A DNA stretch of 64,000 nt from Deltaproteobacteria bacterium (GTDB lineage: Bacteria > Desulfobacterota > GWC2-55-46). Below are positions 7,727-16,671 of this stretch, piece by piece. Positions within the stretch are counted from its first letter, which is position 1. Every line of letters starts with the position of its first letter. The position numbers and the translations under genes are program-made. The notes under the pieces are model-generated. The model ran no database searches, was not told the origin of the DNA, and saw only the letters and a list, made by a program, of their open reading frames with translations. The DNA lies in contig JADLDY010000009.1 in assembly GCA_020846435.1 (NCBI GenBank), positions 1 through 64,000 of the forward strand, written 5' to 3'.

Positions 7727-8770
7727 TTGTTCCTTTTGATGAGGTCGCTTCTTGTAATATTCGCTTCTGCCAGCGGATATTTCATCGTTTACGAGATCGC
7801 CGGGACCAACCTCGCCATAATCGGGCTCATAAGCGGGCTGCTGATCTCCATCCTCGCGCTCCTGTTCGAGGACAGGGTCAAGCGCACTCCCTTGCGCATC
7901 GTACTTGGCGGGGCGGCAGGGCTCATCATCGGCCTCATAGTCGCCAATCTGCTAACGTACCCGATAATGCTCAACTTCAATGACAGGTACATCGAGCTCG
8001 CCGCCTATCTCCTCACCAACATCATCATCGGCTACATAGGCCTGTCCATCGGCATGAAAAAGGGGGACGAGTTCAACTCCGAATGGCTCGCCAGCCTCTT
8101 CGCCGACCGCGGCAGAGGCTCCTCTGAGAAACCAGCGGGCAAGGCCCCTGTCCTGGCCCCGCTCATAGTCGACACGAGCGTCATAATAGACGGCAGGATA
8201 GCCGAGGTCTGCGAGACAGGCTTTCTCGAAGGCTCTCTCATGGTGCCGCAGTTCGTGCTCCAGGAGCTCCAGTACATCGCCGACTCAGGAGACCCGATCA
8301 AAAGGGCGAGGGGCAAAAGAGGGCTCGACGTCTTAAAGCAGATACAAACGAACAGGAAGACGACCGTCGAGATAACCGACAGGGACTTCCCAGAGATACG
8401 CGAGGTCGACAGCAAGCTCGTGGCCCTTGCCAAGGAAATCGAAGGCAGGATAATAACGAACGACGCCAACCTCAACAAGGTAGCCGAGCTCCACGGCGTG
8501 AAGGTATTAAACCTCAACAAGCTCGCCACAGCCATGAAGCCGGTCGTGCTCCCGGGCGAGATAATGAACATCCTCGTCCTTAAAGAGGGCAAGGAGCACG
8601 GACAGGGCGTCGGTTACCTCGAGGACGGCACGATGGTCGTCATCGACAACGGCAGGGAATTTGTCGGCAAATCCATAGACGTCAACATAACGAGCGTATT
8701 GCAGACGACAGGCGGCAGGATGATATTCTCGAAGACGAAAGAAGACCTCCGCCGGGCCGCTTTCCAGTAA
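7727..8770 (+). CDS. PIN/TRAM-domain membrane protein (YacL-like)
   Basis: A 347-residue protein with four N-terminal transmembrane helices (about residues 1-110), a PIN nuclease-like domain (about 145-265: IVDTSVIIDGR, LQYIADS, ITNDANLNKVA with the acidic metal-binding residues), and a C-terminal TRAM RNA-binding domain (about 285-345). Family members such as Bacillus YacL are thought to be membrane-tethered RNases, but their substrate is not established. The start is a TTG preceded by AAAGGAGGGG; an internal ATG follows at 7739. It lies between carD and ispD. Confidence 0.9.
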   Translation: MFLLMRSLLVIFASASGYFIVYEIAGTNLAIIGLISGLLISILALLFEDRVKRTPLRIVLGGAAGLIIGLIVANLLTYPIMLNFNDRYIELAAYLLTNIIIGYIGLSIGMKKGDEFNSEWLASLFADRGRGSSEKPAGKAPVLAPLIVDTSVIIDGRIAEVCETGFLEGSLMVPQFVLQELQYIADSGDPIKRARGKRGLDVLKQIQTNRKTTVEITDRDFPEIREVDSKLVALAKEIEGRIITNDANLNKVAELHGVKVLNLNKLATAMKPVVLPGEIMNILVLKEGKEHGQGVGYLEDGTMVVIDNGREFVGKSIDVNITSVLQTTGGRMIFSKTKEDLRRAAFQ

Positions 8771-8836
8771 CCTGCCCTCTCCCCCAGAAATCCCTTTAAA
8801 TATCTCTGTTTTTCCATTAAACTGTCATTTTTCAGA

Positions 8837-8861
8837 GCCTGCCGGTTTTATCCCGGCAGGC
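8837..8861. terminator. Stem-loop between the PIN/TRAM gene and ispD
   Basis: A 9-bp perfect inverted repeat, GCCTGCCGG (8837-8845) and CCGGCAGGC (8853-8861). No U-tract follows on the plus strand, so it may be an attenuator-like or processing hairpin rather than a strong terminator. Confidence 0.45.
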
Positions 8862-8893
8862 CTTACGCTTCCAACTCACGCTCAAGCCGGAAG

Positions 8894-9604
8894 ATGACGA
8901 ACCCCACAAAAAAAACAGTCGCGATAATACCGTCTGCAGGCATGGGCCGCAGGATGGGCTCGAGGAAGAAGAACTATCTTGCTCTCCTCGACAGGCCGGT
9001 CCTCGCCCACACGCTCGAGGCCTTTGAAAAGGCGGCCTCTGTCCATTCGATCGTGGTCGTCGTCCAGGCCGGGGACGAAGAGTTCTGCCGTGACGGGATA
9101 GTCTCAAAGTACGGCTTCAAGAAAGTCATCGCTATTATCGCTGGAGGGGCCGAGCGGCAGGACTCCGTTCAAAACGGCATAAAGGCCGCGGGTAGTGGCT
9201 TCGACATAATCGCCGTGCACGACGGCGCGCGCCCTCTCGTGACCGCGGAGATAATAGAGCGCACGATCGCGGCCGCCATCGAGGATGGCGCCGCGATAGC
9301 CGCCGTGCCCGTCAAAGACACGATCAAGGAGGCCTCAAACGGTTTTGTGCGGCGAACAGTCCCGAGGGATGCACTCCTTTCGGTGCAGACCCCGCAAGCC
9401 TTCTCAACCGATCTGCTCTGCAAGGCGTTCAAAAAAGCTCTCGAGGATAATTTTACCGGAACCGACGAGAGCTCGCTTGTCGAGAGGACTGGCGCGCCGG
9501 TAAGGGTAGTCGAAGGCTCCTACGAGAACATGAAGATTACAACCCCTGAAGACATGGCCTTTGCCGAGTGCGTGCTCAGCGAAAGACCTGGAGCGAAACG
9601 ATGA
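8894..9604 (+). CDS. ispD: 2-C-methyl-D-erythritol 4-phosphate cytidylyltransferase
   Basis: IspD transfers CMP from CTP to methylerythritol phosphate in the non-mevalonate isoprenoid pathway. The 236-residue protein shows the nucleotide-binding start [34 protein letters not shown] near 107 and the C-terminal [12 protein letters not shown]. The stop overlaps the ispF ATG by 4 bp (ATGA), so the two consecutive pathway enzymes are translationally coupled. Confidence 0.96.
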   Translation: MTNPTKKTVAIIPSAGMGRRMGSRKKNYLALLDRPVLAHTLEAFEKAASVHSIVVVVQAGDEEFCRDGIVSKYGFKKVIAIIAGGAERQDSVQNGIKAAGSGFDIIAVHDGARPLVTAEIIERTIAAAIEDGAAIAAVPVKDTIKEASNGFVRRTVPRDALLSVQTPQAFSTDLLCKAFKKALEDNFTGTDESSLVERTGAPVRVVEGSYENMKITTPEDMAFAECVLSERPGAKR

Positions 9605-10080
9605 TAAGGACGGGTTTCGGATACGATGTCCACAGGCTTGTGGAAGGCAGGAAGCTGATACTCGGCGGGGTCGAGGTGCCTTTTGAAAAAGGGCTCCTCG
9701 GACACTCTGACGCTGATGTGCTCCTCCACGCCGTCATCGACGCGCTCATAGGAGCCGCCGGCCTCGGTGACATCGGCAAGCACTTCCCGCCGACTGACAA
9801 CGCCTTCAAGGACATATCGAGCATCGACCTGCTTGAACGCACAAAGGCATTGATAGAGGCGAAGGGGTTTACAATCGGCAACATAGACTCGACGATAGTC
9901 TGCCAGGCCCCGAAACTCCTCGGCTACATACCCGGCATGGTAAAGAAGATAGCGGCGTCCCTCGGCTGCGGCGAAGACCGCGTAAATATAAAAGCCAAGA
10001 CCGAAGAAGGGCTCGGCTTCACCGGCCGGGGAGAAGGCATAAAGGCTTACGCCGTCGCGCTCCTCGTGGAAGGAAGATAA
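9601..10080 (+). CDS. ispF: 2-C-methyl-D-erythritol 2,4-cyclodiphosphate synthase
   Basis: IspF cyclises the CDP-methylerythritol 2-phosphate product with loss of CMP. The 159-residue protein has the zinc ligands in GFGYDVHRL (Asp8, His10) and [20 protein letters not shown], then [10 protein letters not shown], and ends with the [13 protein letters not shown] motif. The ATG at 9601 is chosen because it overlaps the ispD stop and gives the standard family length. Its TAA overlaps the gltX ATG (TAATG). Confidence 0.96.
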   Translation: MIRTGFGYDVHRLVEGRKLILGGVEVPFEKGLLGHSDADVLLHAVIDALIGAAGLGDIGKHFPPTDNAFKDISSIDLLERTKALIEAKGFTIGNIDSTIVCQAPKLLGYIPGMVKKIAASLGCGEDRVNIKAKTEEGLGFTGRGEGIKAYAVALLVEGR

Positions 10081-11468
10081 TGACTGTCATTCGAACCAGG
10101 TTCGCCCCCAGCCCCACCGGACGATTGCACATTGGTAATGTCCGCACAGCCCTTTTCAACTGGCTCTTCGCGAAAGCCATGGGCGGGAGCTTTATCCTCC
10201 GCATAGAGGACACGGACACGGCGAGGAGCCTTTTCGAGCACGAGCTCTCGATCTACGAAGACCTCAAGTGGCTCGGCCTGGAGTGGGCCGAGGGCCCGGA
10301 CAAAGGCGGCGACTTCAGCCCCTACCGCCAGTCAGAGCGCAAATCAGTGCACAAAGCCGCGGCTTTAAGGCTCGTCACAGAGGGCAAGGCGTACAAGTGC
10401 TATTGCACGAAAGAACAACTGGAAGACCTCAAGGCAGCTCAGGTCTCTTCCGGCATGCCGCCGAGGTATGACGGCAGGTGCAGAGGCCTCGGACCGAATG
10501 ACGGGCCAAAAAACGCGCCTTTCACCGTCCGCTTCCATGTGCCTGAAAAAGACGTACGCATAGAGGACGGAGTGCACGGCCTCCTTGCCTTTGATTCGCG
10601 GGTCATAGGCGACTTCGTCATAATCGGCTCAGACGGCATAGCCTCCTACAACTTCGGCGCGGTCGTCGACGACGCGCTGATGGCGATAACGCATGTCATA
10701 AGGGGAGACGACCATCTCTCGAACACGCCGAGACAGCTCCTCATTTTCGAGGCCTTGGGTCTGCACGCGCCAAAGTACACGCACATACCTCTTGTCGTAG
10801 GCCCTGACAAGACACCTTTAAGCAAGCGCCACGGCTCGTTTTCCATCGAGGAGATAAGGGCGCAGGGCTTTTTGCCTGAGGCCGTTGTCAACGCCATCGC
10901 AAGGCTCGGTTGGAACCCCGGGGAAGGCCTCCTCACTCTTGATGAACTCGCGGCCCGGTTTTCGATAGAAAAACTCTCGGCAAGCCCCTCTGAGTTCGAC
11001 GCTGAGCGGCTTAGGTCCTTCAACAAGGCGGCAATACAAAAGAGCACTACTGAAAGGCTAATCGAGCTCTCTTCCCTTTCGACGGCGGCATCCCCTGAAG
11101 AAGCCGCCCGCGTGCTCGACGCGGTAAAAGGTAACGCTTCGGATTTAAATGAGCTCAAAGAGCTCGCAACCCCATTTCTCACAGAACCCGTGCTCGGCGT
11201 GGAGGAAACGAAAGAGCTTTCCGAGCCCTACGCGAAGGCGGTCGTGAAGGCCTTCAGGCAAGCGCTTGAAGGTATAGACGAGATAGACGCTGACGCGTAC
11301 AAGGCGATGGTCGAGGCGGTCAAGGCCAGCACGAATGAAAAGGGAAAACGCCTGCTGCTGCCGCTGCGCCTCGCTCTCACCGGCAGCCACGCGGGGATAG
11401 AGCTCGCTGGCGTATTAAGTCTTCTCGGAAAAGAACGGACGATCGAACGCCTGAAAAGATACGAATAA
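10080..11468 (+). CDS. gltX: Glutamyl-tRNA synthetase
   Basis: A 462-residue class I aminoacyl-tRNA synthetase that charges tRNA-Glu. The HIGH region is APSPTGRLHIGNVRTALFNW and the KMSKS-like loop is PLSKRHG. A Cys-rich CYCTKEQL segment lies in the tRNA-binding subdomain. Whether it also charges tRNA-Gln cannot be decided from this window, since no gatCAB or glnS is present. It is coupled to ispF by a 1-base overlap and followed 11 bp later by cysS. Confidence 0.96.
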   Translation: MTVIRTRFAPSPTGRLHIGNVRTALFNWLFAKAMGGSFILRIEDTDTARSLFEHELSIYEDLKWLGLEWAEGPDKGGDFSPYRQSERKSVHKAAALRLVTEGKAYKCYCTKEQLEDLKAAQVSSGMPPRYDGRCRGLGPNDGPKNAPFTVRFHVPEKDVRIEDGVHGLLAFDSRVIGDFVIIGSDGIASYNFGAVVDDALMAITHVIRGDDHLSNTPRQLLIFEALGLHAPKYTHIPLVVGPDKTPLSKRHGSFSIEEIRAQGFLPEAVVNAIARLGWNPGEGLLTLDELAARFSIEKLSASPSEFDAERLRSFNKAAIQKSTTERLIELSSLSTAASPEEAARVLDAVKGNASDLNELKELATPFLTEPVLGVEETKELSEPYAKAVVKAFRQALEGIDEIDADAYKAMVEAVKASTNEKGKRLLLPLRLALTGSHAGIELAGVLSLLGKERTIERLKRYE

Positions 11469-11479
11469 GGAAGGTACAG

Positions 11480-12925
11480 ATGAGCATAAAAGTCTACAAC
11501 TCCCTCACCAGAAAAAAAGAAGATTTTGAACCGGCAATCCCGGGCAAGGTCACGATGTATGTCTGCGGGCCGACGGTCTACGCCATGAGCCACATAGGAC
11601 ACGCCCGGAGCGCGGTCTCATTCGATTCGATCCAAAGATACCTCCGTTACAAGGGCTTTGAAGTGAAGTACGCCCGCAACTACACCGATGTCGACGACAA
11701 GATAATAAACAAGGCCAACGAAGAGGGCGTGCCCCCTCAGGAGCTCGCTGAAAGGTATATCAGGGAATTCGACTTTGACATGAACGCCCTGCATGTCCAG
11801 CTGCCGGACATAAGGCCCAAGGCTACCGAATCGATCAAAAAGATAATCGAGGTCACCGAATCGCTCATCAAAAAAGGCGCGGCTTACGCTATCGACGGCG
11901 ATGTCTATTACTCTGTACGGAGCAAAAAAGATTACGGCAAGCTCTCCGGCAAGAACATAGACGACCTTGAAAGCGGCGCGAGGGTCGACGTAGACGAGAG
12001 GAAGAACGACCCGCTGGACTTCGCCCTGTGGAAGTCCAGCAAGCCCGGAGAGCCTTTCTGGGAGAGCCCCTGGGGAGGTGGCAGGCCGGGCTGGCACATA
12101 GAGTGCACGGCCATGGTCATGGAGTGGCTTGGCGAGACGATAGACATTCACGGCGGCGGCAAGGACCTCATCTTCCCGCACCATGAGAACGAGATAGCGC
12201 AGTCTGAGGCCGCGACCGGAAAGACGCCCTATGTGAAGTACTGGCTCCACAACGGCTTCGTGAACATCGAAAAAGAGAAGATGAGCAAGTCCCTCGGCAA
12301 CATCCTGAACATCAGGGACGCGCTTGTTGACCACACCGCCGAGGCGATAAGGCTCTTCTTGCTCTCGAGCCATTACAGGTCGCCGATCGATTACACGAGG
12401 GACTCGCTCAGGGACGCGGAGGCCGGAGTAGAAAGGTTCTACAAGACCGTGCAGAGGGTGGCCGCTGAGTGCCCAACCGCGCTTGAAGCCATCTCCTGCC
12501 ATTCGTGCGTGCAGGAGAGGCTCGATGAGGCCTTCTCGCCGATGGAGGACGACTTCAACACAGCCGAGGTCGTGGGAAACCTCTTCAAGGAGATGAGCCG
12601 CATGAACAGGGCCCTCGACGACGCCAAAGCAGGCAAAGGCCCGAAGGGCCACAAAGAAGAGCTTTCATATTCTCTCGCGATAATAAACGAGGCGTCGAAG
12701 TTCCTCGGCATATTCGACCGCACGCCGGAAGAGTACTTCAGCGACAAGAACTCGAGAACGAGCGTGCCTGCGGAAGAGATCGAAAAGCTCATAGCCGAGC
12801 GCATCGCGGCCCGCGCCAGCAAGGACTTCGCGAGGGCCGACGCAATAAGGAAAGAGCTCCTCGACAAGGGCATCGTGCTTGAAGACTCACCAAAAGGCAC
12901 GACCTGGAGCGTGAAAACGCAGTGA
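11480..12925 (+). CDS. cysS: Cysteinyl-tRNA synthetase
   Basis: A 481-residue class I synthetase that charges tRNA-Cys. It has the zinc and HIGH region YVCGPTVYAMSHIGHAR, GWHIECTAM with zinc ligands, FPHHENEIAQ, and the KMSKS loop EKMSKSLGN. It ends the run ispD-ispF-gltX-cysS. AAGGAAGG precedes the ATG. A GGTGGGC/GCCCACC palindrome starts 3 nt after the stop and may help end transcription. Confidence 0.96.
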   Translation: MSIKVYNSLTRKKEDFEPAIPGKVTMYVCGPTVYAMSHIGHARSAVSFDSIQRYLRYKGFEVKYARNYTDVDDKIINKANEEGVPPQELAERYIREFDFDMNALHVQLPDIRPKATESIKKIIEVTESLIKKGAAYAIDGDVYYSVRSKKDYGKLSGKNIDDLESGARVDVDERKNDPLDFALWKSSKPGEPFWESPWGGGRPGWHIECTAMVMEWLGETIDIHGGGKDLIFPHHENEIAQSEAATGKTPYVKYWLHNGFVNIEKEKMSKSLGNILNIRDALVDHTAEAIRLFLLSSHYRSPIDYTRDSLRDAEAGVERFYKTVQRVAAECPTALEAISCHSCVQERLDEAFSPMEDDFNTAEVVGNLFKEMSRMNRALDDAKAGKGPKGHKEELSYSLAIINEASKFLGIFDRTPEEYFSDKNSRTSVPAEEIEKLIAERIAARASKDFARADAIRKELLDKGIVLEDSPKGTTWSVKTQ

Positions 12926-12927
12926 TT

Positions 12928-12944
12928 GGTGGGCACAGCCCACC
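12928..12944. repeat. Short palindrome after cysS (GGTGGGC type)
   Basis: GGTGGGC-aca-GCCCACC, a perfect 7-bp stem with a 3-nt loop, followed by CTACCC. The same class occurs at 29984-30000 and a variant at 13807-13823. These palindromes border the two AT-richer accessory patches in the window. Confidence 0.75.
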
Positions 12945-13006
12945 CTACCCAACTAAACAATCGCGTGGAGCCAACTGCGAGAATGCAGCGACGCACAACG
13001 ACCATC

Positions 13007-13792
13007 ATGACTCTATACCGAATCAAGCTGCGAATTACTGAGCCTTCACCAGAAAAACTTGGTGAAAAGAAGCTCTCACTAAATGGAAGCGAAGTGACTG
13101 TCACTACGTGGAGGGAACCTCCTAGTATCGAGATCTTTCCAATCCAGTCTGACAACCATGAAATTGCAATGCTCATTGCGAGGCGAGCCATTAACAATCT
13201 ACTCAACTATTTCGCATCGGTTGTCCAGTTTAGGGGTACGCTGGAAACTGGCTATGAATATGCCTCCTTAGACCATTCCAATAAAGGTGGCACTGTAATC
13301 CAAGTAGGGACTGGATTTGCTTACTGCACGAAGGTCGACGTGCCAGATGGGTTTTCACTGAATACCGAGCGACGGGCTGCCGCTTTTTTAAGACAAGGCG
13401 ACTCCTCAAACAACCCTTTTGAGAGTTTCCGCAACTACTACCTATCTGTCGATTCTATAGGAAAAGCCATTAAACCAGCACTCAAAGATTCTGAGGTTAT
13501 CCTTAAAACCCTCACTGATGTAGCATCGACTAAAGTAATTAGTGAGCTTGAAACCAAGCTGAACCTAATATTGCCGGAATTATGCCCGTCATCACTTTCT
13601 CCTGTGGAGACTATAAACCTGGTTATTTACAAATCCTTCAGGTGTTCACTTATGCATTCTGGCTCCACCAATGACTTTACACCCTTTAATCCAGAAGACG
13701 AACTACAAGTTATAAGAGCTTTGCCTATCATGCGCGGCATCGCATGGCAGTATGTAAAATACGAGCGAGATAAACTCATAAAAACTGTCTAA
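13007..13792 (+). CDS. Hypothetical protein with candidate HEPN motif
   Basis: A 261-residue cytosolic protein I cannot assign to a named family. The second half is helical; FRNYYLSVDSIGKAI followed about 70 residues later by FRCSLMHSG gives an R-x4-H motif, the signature of HEPN-fold RNases seen in toxin and antiviral proteins such as ApeA-type families. That assignment is a pattern inference only. The reading frame is open back to 12926, but that stretch is a palindromic repeat, so the ATG at 13007 is chosen; no good ribosome-binding site is seen. Its base composition is clearly AT-richer than its neighbours, and palindromes flank it on both sides, suggesting acquisition by transfer. Confidence 0.65.
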   Translation: MTLYRIKLRITEPSPEKLGEKKLSLNGSEVTVTTWREPPSIEIFPIQSDNHEIAMLIARRAINNLLNYFASVVQFRGTLETGYEYASLDHSNKGGTVIQVGTGFAYCTKVDVPDGFSLNTERRAAAFLRQGDSSNNPFESFRNYYLSVDSIGKAIKPALKDSEVILKTLTDVASTKVISELETKLNLILPELCPSSLSPVETINLVIYKSFRCSLMHSGSTNDFTPFNPEDELQVIRALPIMRGIAWQYVKYERDKLIKTV

Positions 13793-13806
13793 TATCAGCC
13801 TCGTAG

Positions 13807-13823
13807 GGTGCGCTGTGCGCACC
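13807..13823. repeat. Short palindrome after the HEPN-like gene
   Basis: GGTGCGC-tgt-GCGCACC, a perfect 7-bp stem just past the stop codon, preceded by TAG. It is a sequence variant of the GGTGGGC palindrome on the other side of the gene. Confidence 0.7.
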
Positions 13824-13889
13824 AGCCTCATTAGAAAAGGCTCAGTCAGCTCAGACACTTGAGGGCCAATCTACAAATGGAGCTCTAAA

Positions 13890-14210
13890 ATGAAACTCAC
13901 ACTCATCATCACCCAGACAAATCCGGAAGTGGTCTTCAACGCCTTTCGTCTCGCCAACTTCAGCTTGAAAGAAGGGGACACAGTCAAGGTGTTCCTTCTG
14001 GCCGCAGGAGTGGAACTTGAGCAGGTCGACAACACGAAATTCGATGTGCGCGGGCAGGCTAAAAGCTTTCTGGCTTCAGGCGGAGAGATACTCGCCTGCG
14101 GCACATGCCTGAAGCTCCGCAACTCCACTGGAACAGAGCTCTGCCCTATCTCCACCATGAAAGACCTTTACACCCTGGTCAAGGAATCTGACCGCGTCCT
14201 GACTTTTTAG
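13890..14210 (+). CDS. DsrE/DsrF-like small sulfur-relay family protein
   Basis: A 106-residue protein with the DsrE-like alpha/beta fold: a first strand LTLIITQTNPEVVFNAF, a second strand KVFLLAAGVELEQV, and a Cys motif ACGTC near residue 71 followed by another Cys in ELCPIST. DsrE-family proteins bind or transfer sulfur through a conserved Cys in sulfur oxidation, sulfite reduction and tRNA thiolation; many stand-alone members have no known role. No dsr genes are nearby, so the pathway is unknown. Confidence 0.75.
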   Translation: MKLTLIITQTNPEVVFNAFRLANFSLKEGDTVKVFLLAAGVELEQVDNTKFDVRGQAKSFLASGGEILACGTCLKLRNSTGTELCPISTMKDLYTLVKESDRVLTF

Positions 14211-14293
14211 GAAGCAGAACGCGCTTAGTACACCAGTTTCGCCACAGCCCCTCTTCCCTGCCCTCTCCTACAAGGGGAGAGGGAGAAACGCCT

Positions 14294-14493
14294 GTCATTC
14301 TGAGTGAAGCGCGGAATCTGCTTTTGAAGGACAAGATTCTTCGTCGCTTCGCTCCTCAGAATGACATGTATTTACCCCTCTTTTCTAAAGAGGGGCATGG
14401 GGAGATTAACTTAACTCCGATAATCCCCCTCAGTCCCCCTTTAGAAAGGGGGAAGCAAAAGCAGATTCTTCGTCGCTTCGCTCCTCAGAAAGA
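14294..14493. repeat. REP-like CTCAGAATGAC repeats
   Basis: GTCATTCTGAG (14294-14304) and its inverse CTCAGAATGAC (14355-14365) bracket copies of TTCTTCGTCGCTTCGCTCCTCAG. A second partial copy lies at about 14463-14493. Another inverted pair is at 24848-25015. With the terminator at 14515 these repeats fill the 357-bp gap 14211-14567, where no gene is seen. Confidence 0.75.
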
Positions 14494-14514
14494 CAAACAA
14501 AAAACTGAAATAAA

Positions 14515-14548
14515 AAAAGGCTGGCGGTCTTTCGACTGCCAGCCTTTT
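14515..14548. terminator. Bidirectional terminator between DsrE-like and PilZ genes
   Basis: The stem AAAAGGCTGGC (14515-14525) pairs with GCCAGCCTTTT (14538-14548), with an inner GTC/GAC extension. A-rich and T-rich flanks let it work in both directions. It lies 19 bp past the PilZ gene stop. Confidence 0.85.
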
Positions 14549-14567
14549 GACTTTACGCCTGACGCCG

Positions 14568-14948
14568 TTACCGGCGGGTCGCTATCCACGCGTCTATCTC
14601 GTCTTTTACGCTCTCGTCCAGGCCGATGAACTTTATGCCCATGCCCGGCTCCTGCTTTATGAGCGTGTCGTACTCCCTTATCCAGACGACCACAGCCTTG
14701 CATTTTATCTCGGGGCCCTTGTCATCGAGCTTGAAGGTTATCTCGAACTCCTCACTCATCTTCTTCGGGTTCACGGAGGAGATGAACATCCCTCCCCTGC
14801 TGATGGTCTTTGCGTACCCGAAAAAGACCCCTTTGTTGTCCTCGCCCTTTATCTTGAGGACCAGGAGCTGCGTTCTGAGGTTCTTCCTCCTCTCGGAACG
14901 GAGGAGCACGTACTGGTCTTCGGGCTGCTGCTTCTTACCATTTGCCAT
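14568..14948 (-). CDS. PilZ-domain protein
   Basis: A 126-residue PilZ protein, the c-di-GMP receptor fold. LLRSERRKNLRTQLLVLKI carries the R-x3-R switch region and AKTISRGGMFISS is the D/N-x-S-x-x-G region, here as ISRGG. PilZ proteins control motility, polysaccharide or secretion outputs. The ATG overlaps the end of the nitroreductase gene by 14 bp, so it is the last gene of an ftsY-nitroreductase-pilZ operon. A GGDEF response regulator at 38979 could supply c-di-GMP, though no direct link is visible. Confidence 0.85.
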   Translation of the reverse strand: MANGKKQQPEDQYVLLRSERRKNLRTQLLVLKIKGEDNKGVFFGYAKTISRGGMFISSVNPKKMSEEFEITFKLDDKGPEIKCKAVVVWIREYDTLIKQEPGMGIKFIGLDESVKDEIDAWIATRR

Positions 14949-15468
14949 GATGGATTATCTCCGCGAGAGGTTTTCTGGCCTTATCCTCTACGACAAGTTC
15001 CTTTTCAGGATAGCCGATGGCTATTATCGCCACTATGTCTATCTGCCCGGGTATCCCGAGCTTCTCTCTAACGAGTTCCGGCTCTATGGCCGCCACCCAG
15101 CAGCTCCCGAGCCCTTCGGCCGTCGCCACCTCTATCATCTCGGTCACGGCGATGGTCGTGTCGACCCAGGCGTAGTTGACCTTGTCGGCCCGCCTTGTCC
15201 ATGCCTGAGCTGGGTCGGCGCAGGCGACGATGAGGAGCGGGGCCTTCCTGAAGCCTTCCTTAGTGAAGACTTCGTCAAGAGGTGCCCTGCCCTCCCTGTC
15301 CGAGATGACGATGAAGTGCCAGGGCTGGCGGTTTGCCGCGCTCTGAGACCTCCGCAAGGCCTCAAGGAGCCTTTCTATCTTCTCAGGCTCGACGAGCCTG
15401 CCGGAAAACTCCCTTATGCTCTTTCTGCGCCGGTGCAGTTCATAAAAGTCTTTGAGCTTATCGTCCAC
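14935..15468 (-). CDS. Nitroreductase-family flavoprotein
   Basis: A 177-residue NAD(P)H-dependent FMN oxidoreductase. The FMN-binding start RRKSIREFSGRLVE, the RRSQSAANRQPWHFIVI loop, and the glycine-rich AEGLGSCWVAAIEPELVREKLG segment are diagnostic. Such enzymes form dimers with two FMN and reduce nitro compounds, quinones or flavins; the physiological substrate cannot be read from sequence. It lies between ftsY (22 bp) and pilZ (overlap). Confidence 0.9.
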   Translation of the reverse strand: MDDKLKDFYELHRRRKSIREFSGRLVEPEKIERLLEALRRSQSAANRQPWHFIVISDREGRAPLDEVFTKEGFRKAPLLIVACADPAQAWTRRADKVNYAWVDTTIAVTEMIEVATAEGLGSCWVAAIEPELVREKLGIPGQIDIVAIIAIGYPEKELVVEDKARKPLAEIIHHGKW

Positions 15469-15489
15469 TTTCGCGCGCCTCCTCCGCCG

Positions 15490-16395
15490 TCAGATAAGGG
15501 CGTCGACAAAGTCTTTCGCGTCGAATACCTTGAGGTCATCTATCGTCTCGCCAACGCCGATAAAGCGTATGGGAATCTTTAATTCCCTGGCTATGGCGAT
15601 TATTATACCGCCCTTTGCCGTGCCATCTAACTTGGTGAGGACTATTCCGGTGACCCCCACGGCCTCGTTGAAGAGCCTCGCCTGGTTGACGGCGTTCTGC
15701 CCGGTCGAAGCATCGAGCACCAGGAGCCTTTCATGCGGCGCGCCAGGCAGTTCGCGCGCGGCCACCCTCTGGACCTTCTTGAGCTCCTCCATAAGGTTTA
15801 CCTTAGTATGGAGCCTCCCGGCAGTGTCAAGAATCACAATGTCAGACCTTCTCGCCTCGGCGGCCCTCATGGCGTCGAAGATGACGGCTCCAGGGTCCCC
15901 GCCGTGCGCCTGGCGAATTACCGGGCAGTTTGCCCTCTGGCCCCAGCCTTCAAGCTGTTCAATGGCGGCGGCCCTGAAGGTGTCTCCGGCCGCCAGCAGG
16001 ACTGATTTGCCCTCTGAAGAGAACTTCGAGGCAAGCTTGCCGATGGTCGTCGTCTTGCCGACCCCGTTGACGCCTAACACCATTATGACAAACGGGGTGT
16101 TCGTTATCTCGAGCGGCCGTTCGACTTCCCTCAATATAGAATATATCGAGTCTTTCAGGTAATTCTTTAATTTTTCCGGGTCGTTGCCTATGAGCCTGGC
16201 CCTGAGGCCGTCGACAATGTCGGTCGCGGCCGCAACGCCGACGTCAGAAAGGATGAGCGCCTCTTCGAGCCTCTCGAGCTGGTCCTCCCTTGACTCGCCC
16301 GTAAATACAGCTTCAACGTTCCCCATTATGGCGTTATGGGTCCTGGCCAGACCGGCTTTAAGGCTCTCAAAACCGGCTTTGAGCTTCTTGAACAT
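15490..16395 (-). CDS. ftsY: Signal recognition particle receptor FtsY
   Basis: FtsY is the membrane-associated GTPase that docks SRP-ribosome complexes at the Sec translocon. The 301-residue protein holds the NG domain only, without the long acidic A domain of E. coli. Motifs are GVNGVGKTTTIGKLA (G1), DTFRAAAIEQL (G2), DTAGRLH (G3), TKLDGTAKGG (G4) and FIGVGETIDDL (G5). It heads a three-gene minus-strand operon. The 276-bp gap upstream (16396-16671) is divergent promoter space with no obvious element. Confidence 0.96.
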   Translation of the reverse strand: MFKKLKAGFESLKAGLARTHNAIMGNVEAVFTGESREDQLERLEEALILSDVGVAAATDIVDGLRARLIGNDPEKLKNYLKDSIYSILREVERPLEITNTPFVIMVLGVNGVGKTTTIGKLASKFSSEGKSVLLAAGDTFRAAAIEQLEGWGQRANCPVIRQAHGGDPGAVIFDAMRAAEARRSDIVILDTAGRLHTKVNLMEELKKVQRVAARELPGAPHERLLVLDASTGQNAVNQARLFNEAVGVTGIVLTKLDGTAKGGIIIAIARELKIPIRFIGVGETIDDLKVFDAKDFVDALI

Positions 16396-16671
16396 CTTGT
16401 CCCCTTTTTTCCTGGTTATCGTCTTTGTAGCATAAAAGCCAATACATTTGTAGTTTTTTTAAATATGGCGCCATCTTATCAATGGCCTGTTTCATCAATG
16501 AGCGCGCCTCACCCTCCCCACAAAAAACCTGCTGGAGAAATTTGCGCTTGCGCCAGACAACGAAAAGTGGTAAATAAACAGTTAATCAATACAAGGGCCC
16601 TTTATAAACAGCAACCTCAAAGGCCTCCTCCTCGTCGAACCACATCCAGTCTCCGGCCACCACTAAAACCG

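Noticed and set aside
11618-12652. Long open frame antisense to cysS (344 codons)
   Set aside because: It lies wholly opposite a confidently identified gene; GC-rich third positions in this genome leave long antisense frames open, and the protein has no recognisable domain.
13007-13792. Calling the AT-rich gene a known antiviral protein (ApeA)
   Set aside because: Only the R-x4-H pattern and helical context support HEPN; full-length similarity to ApeA cannot be judged by eye.
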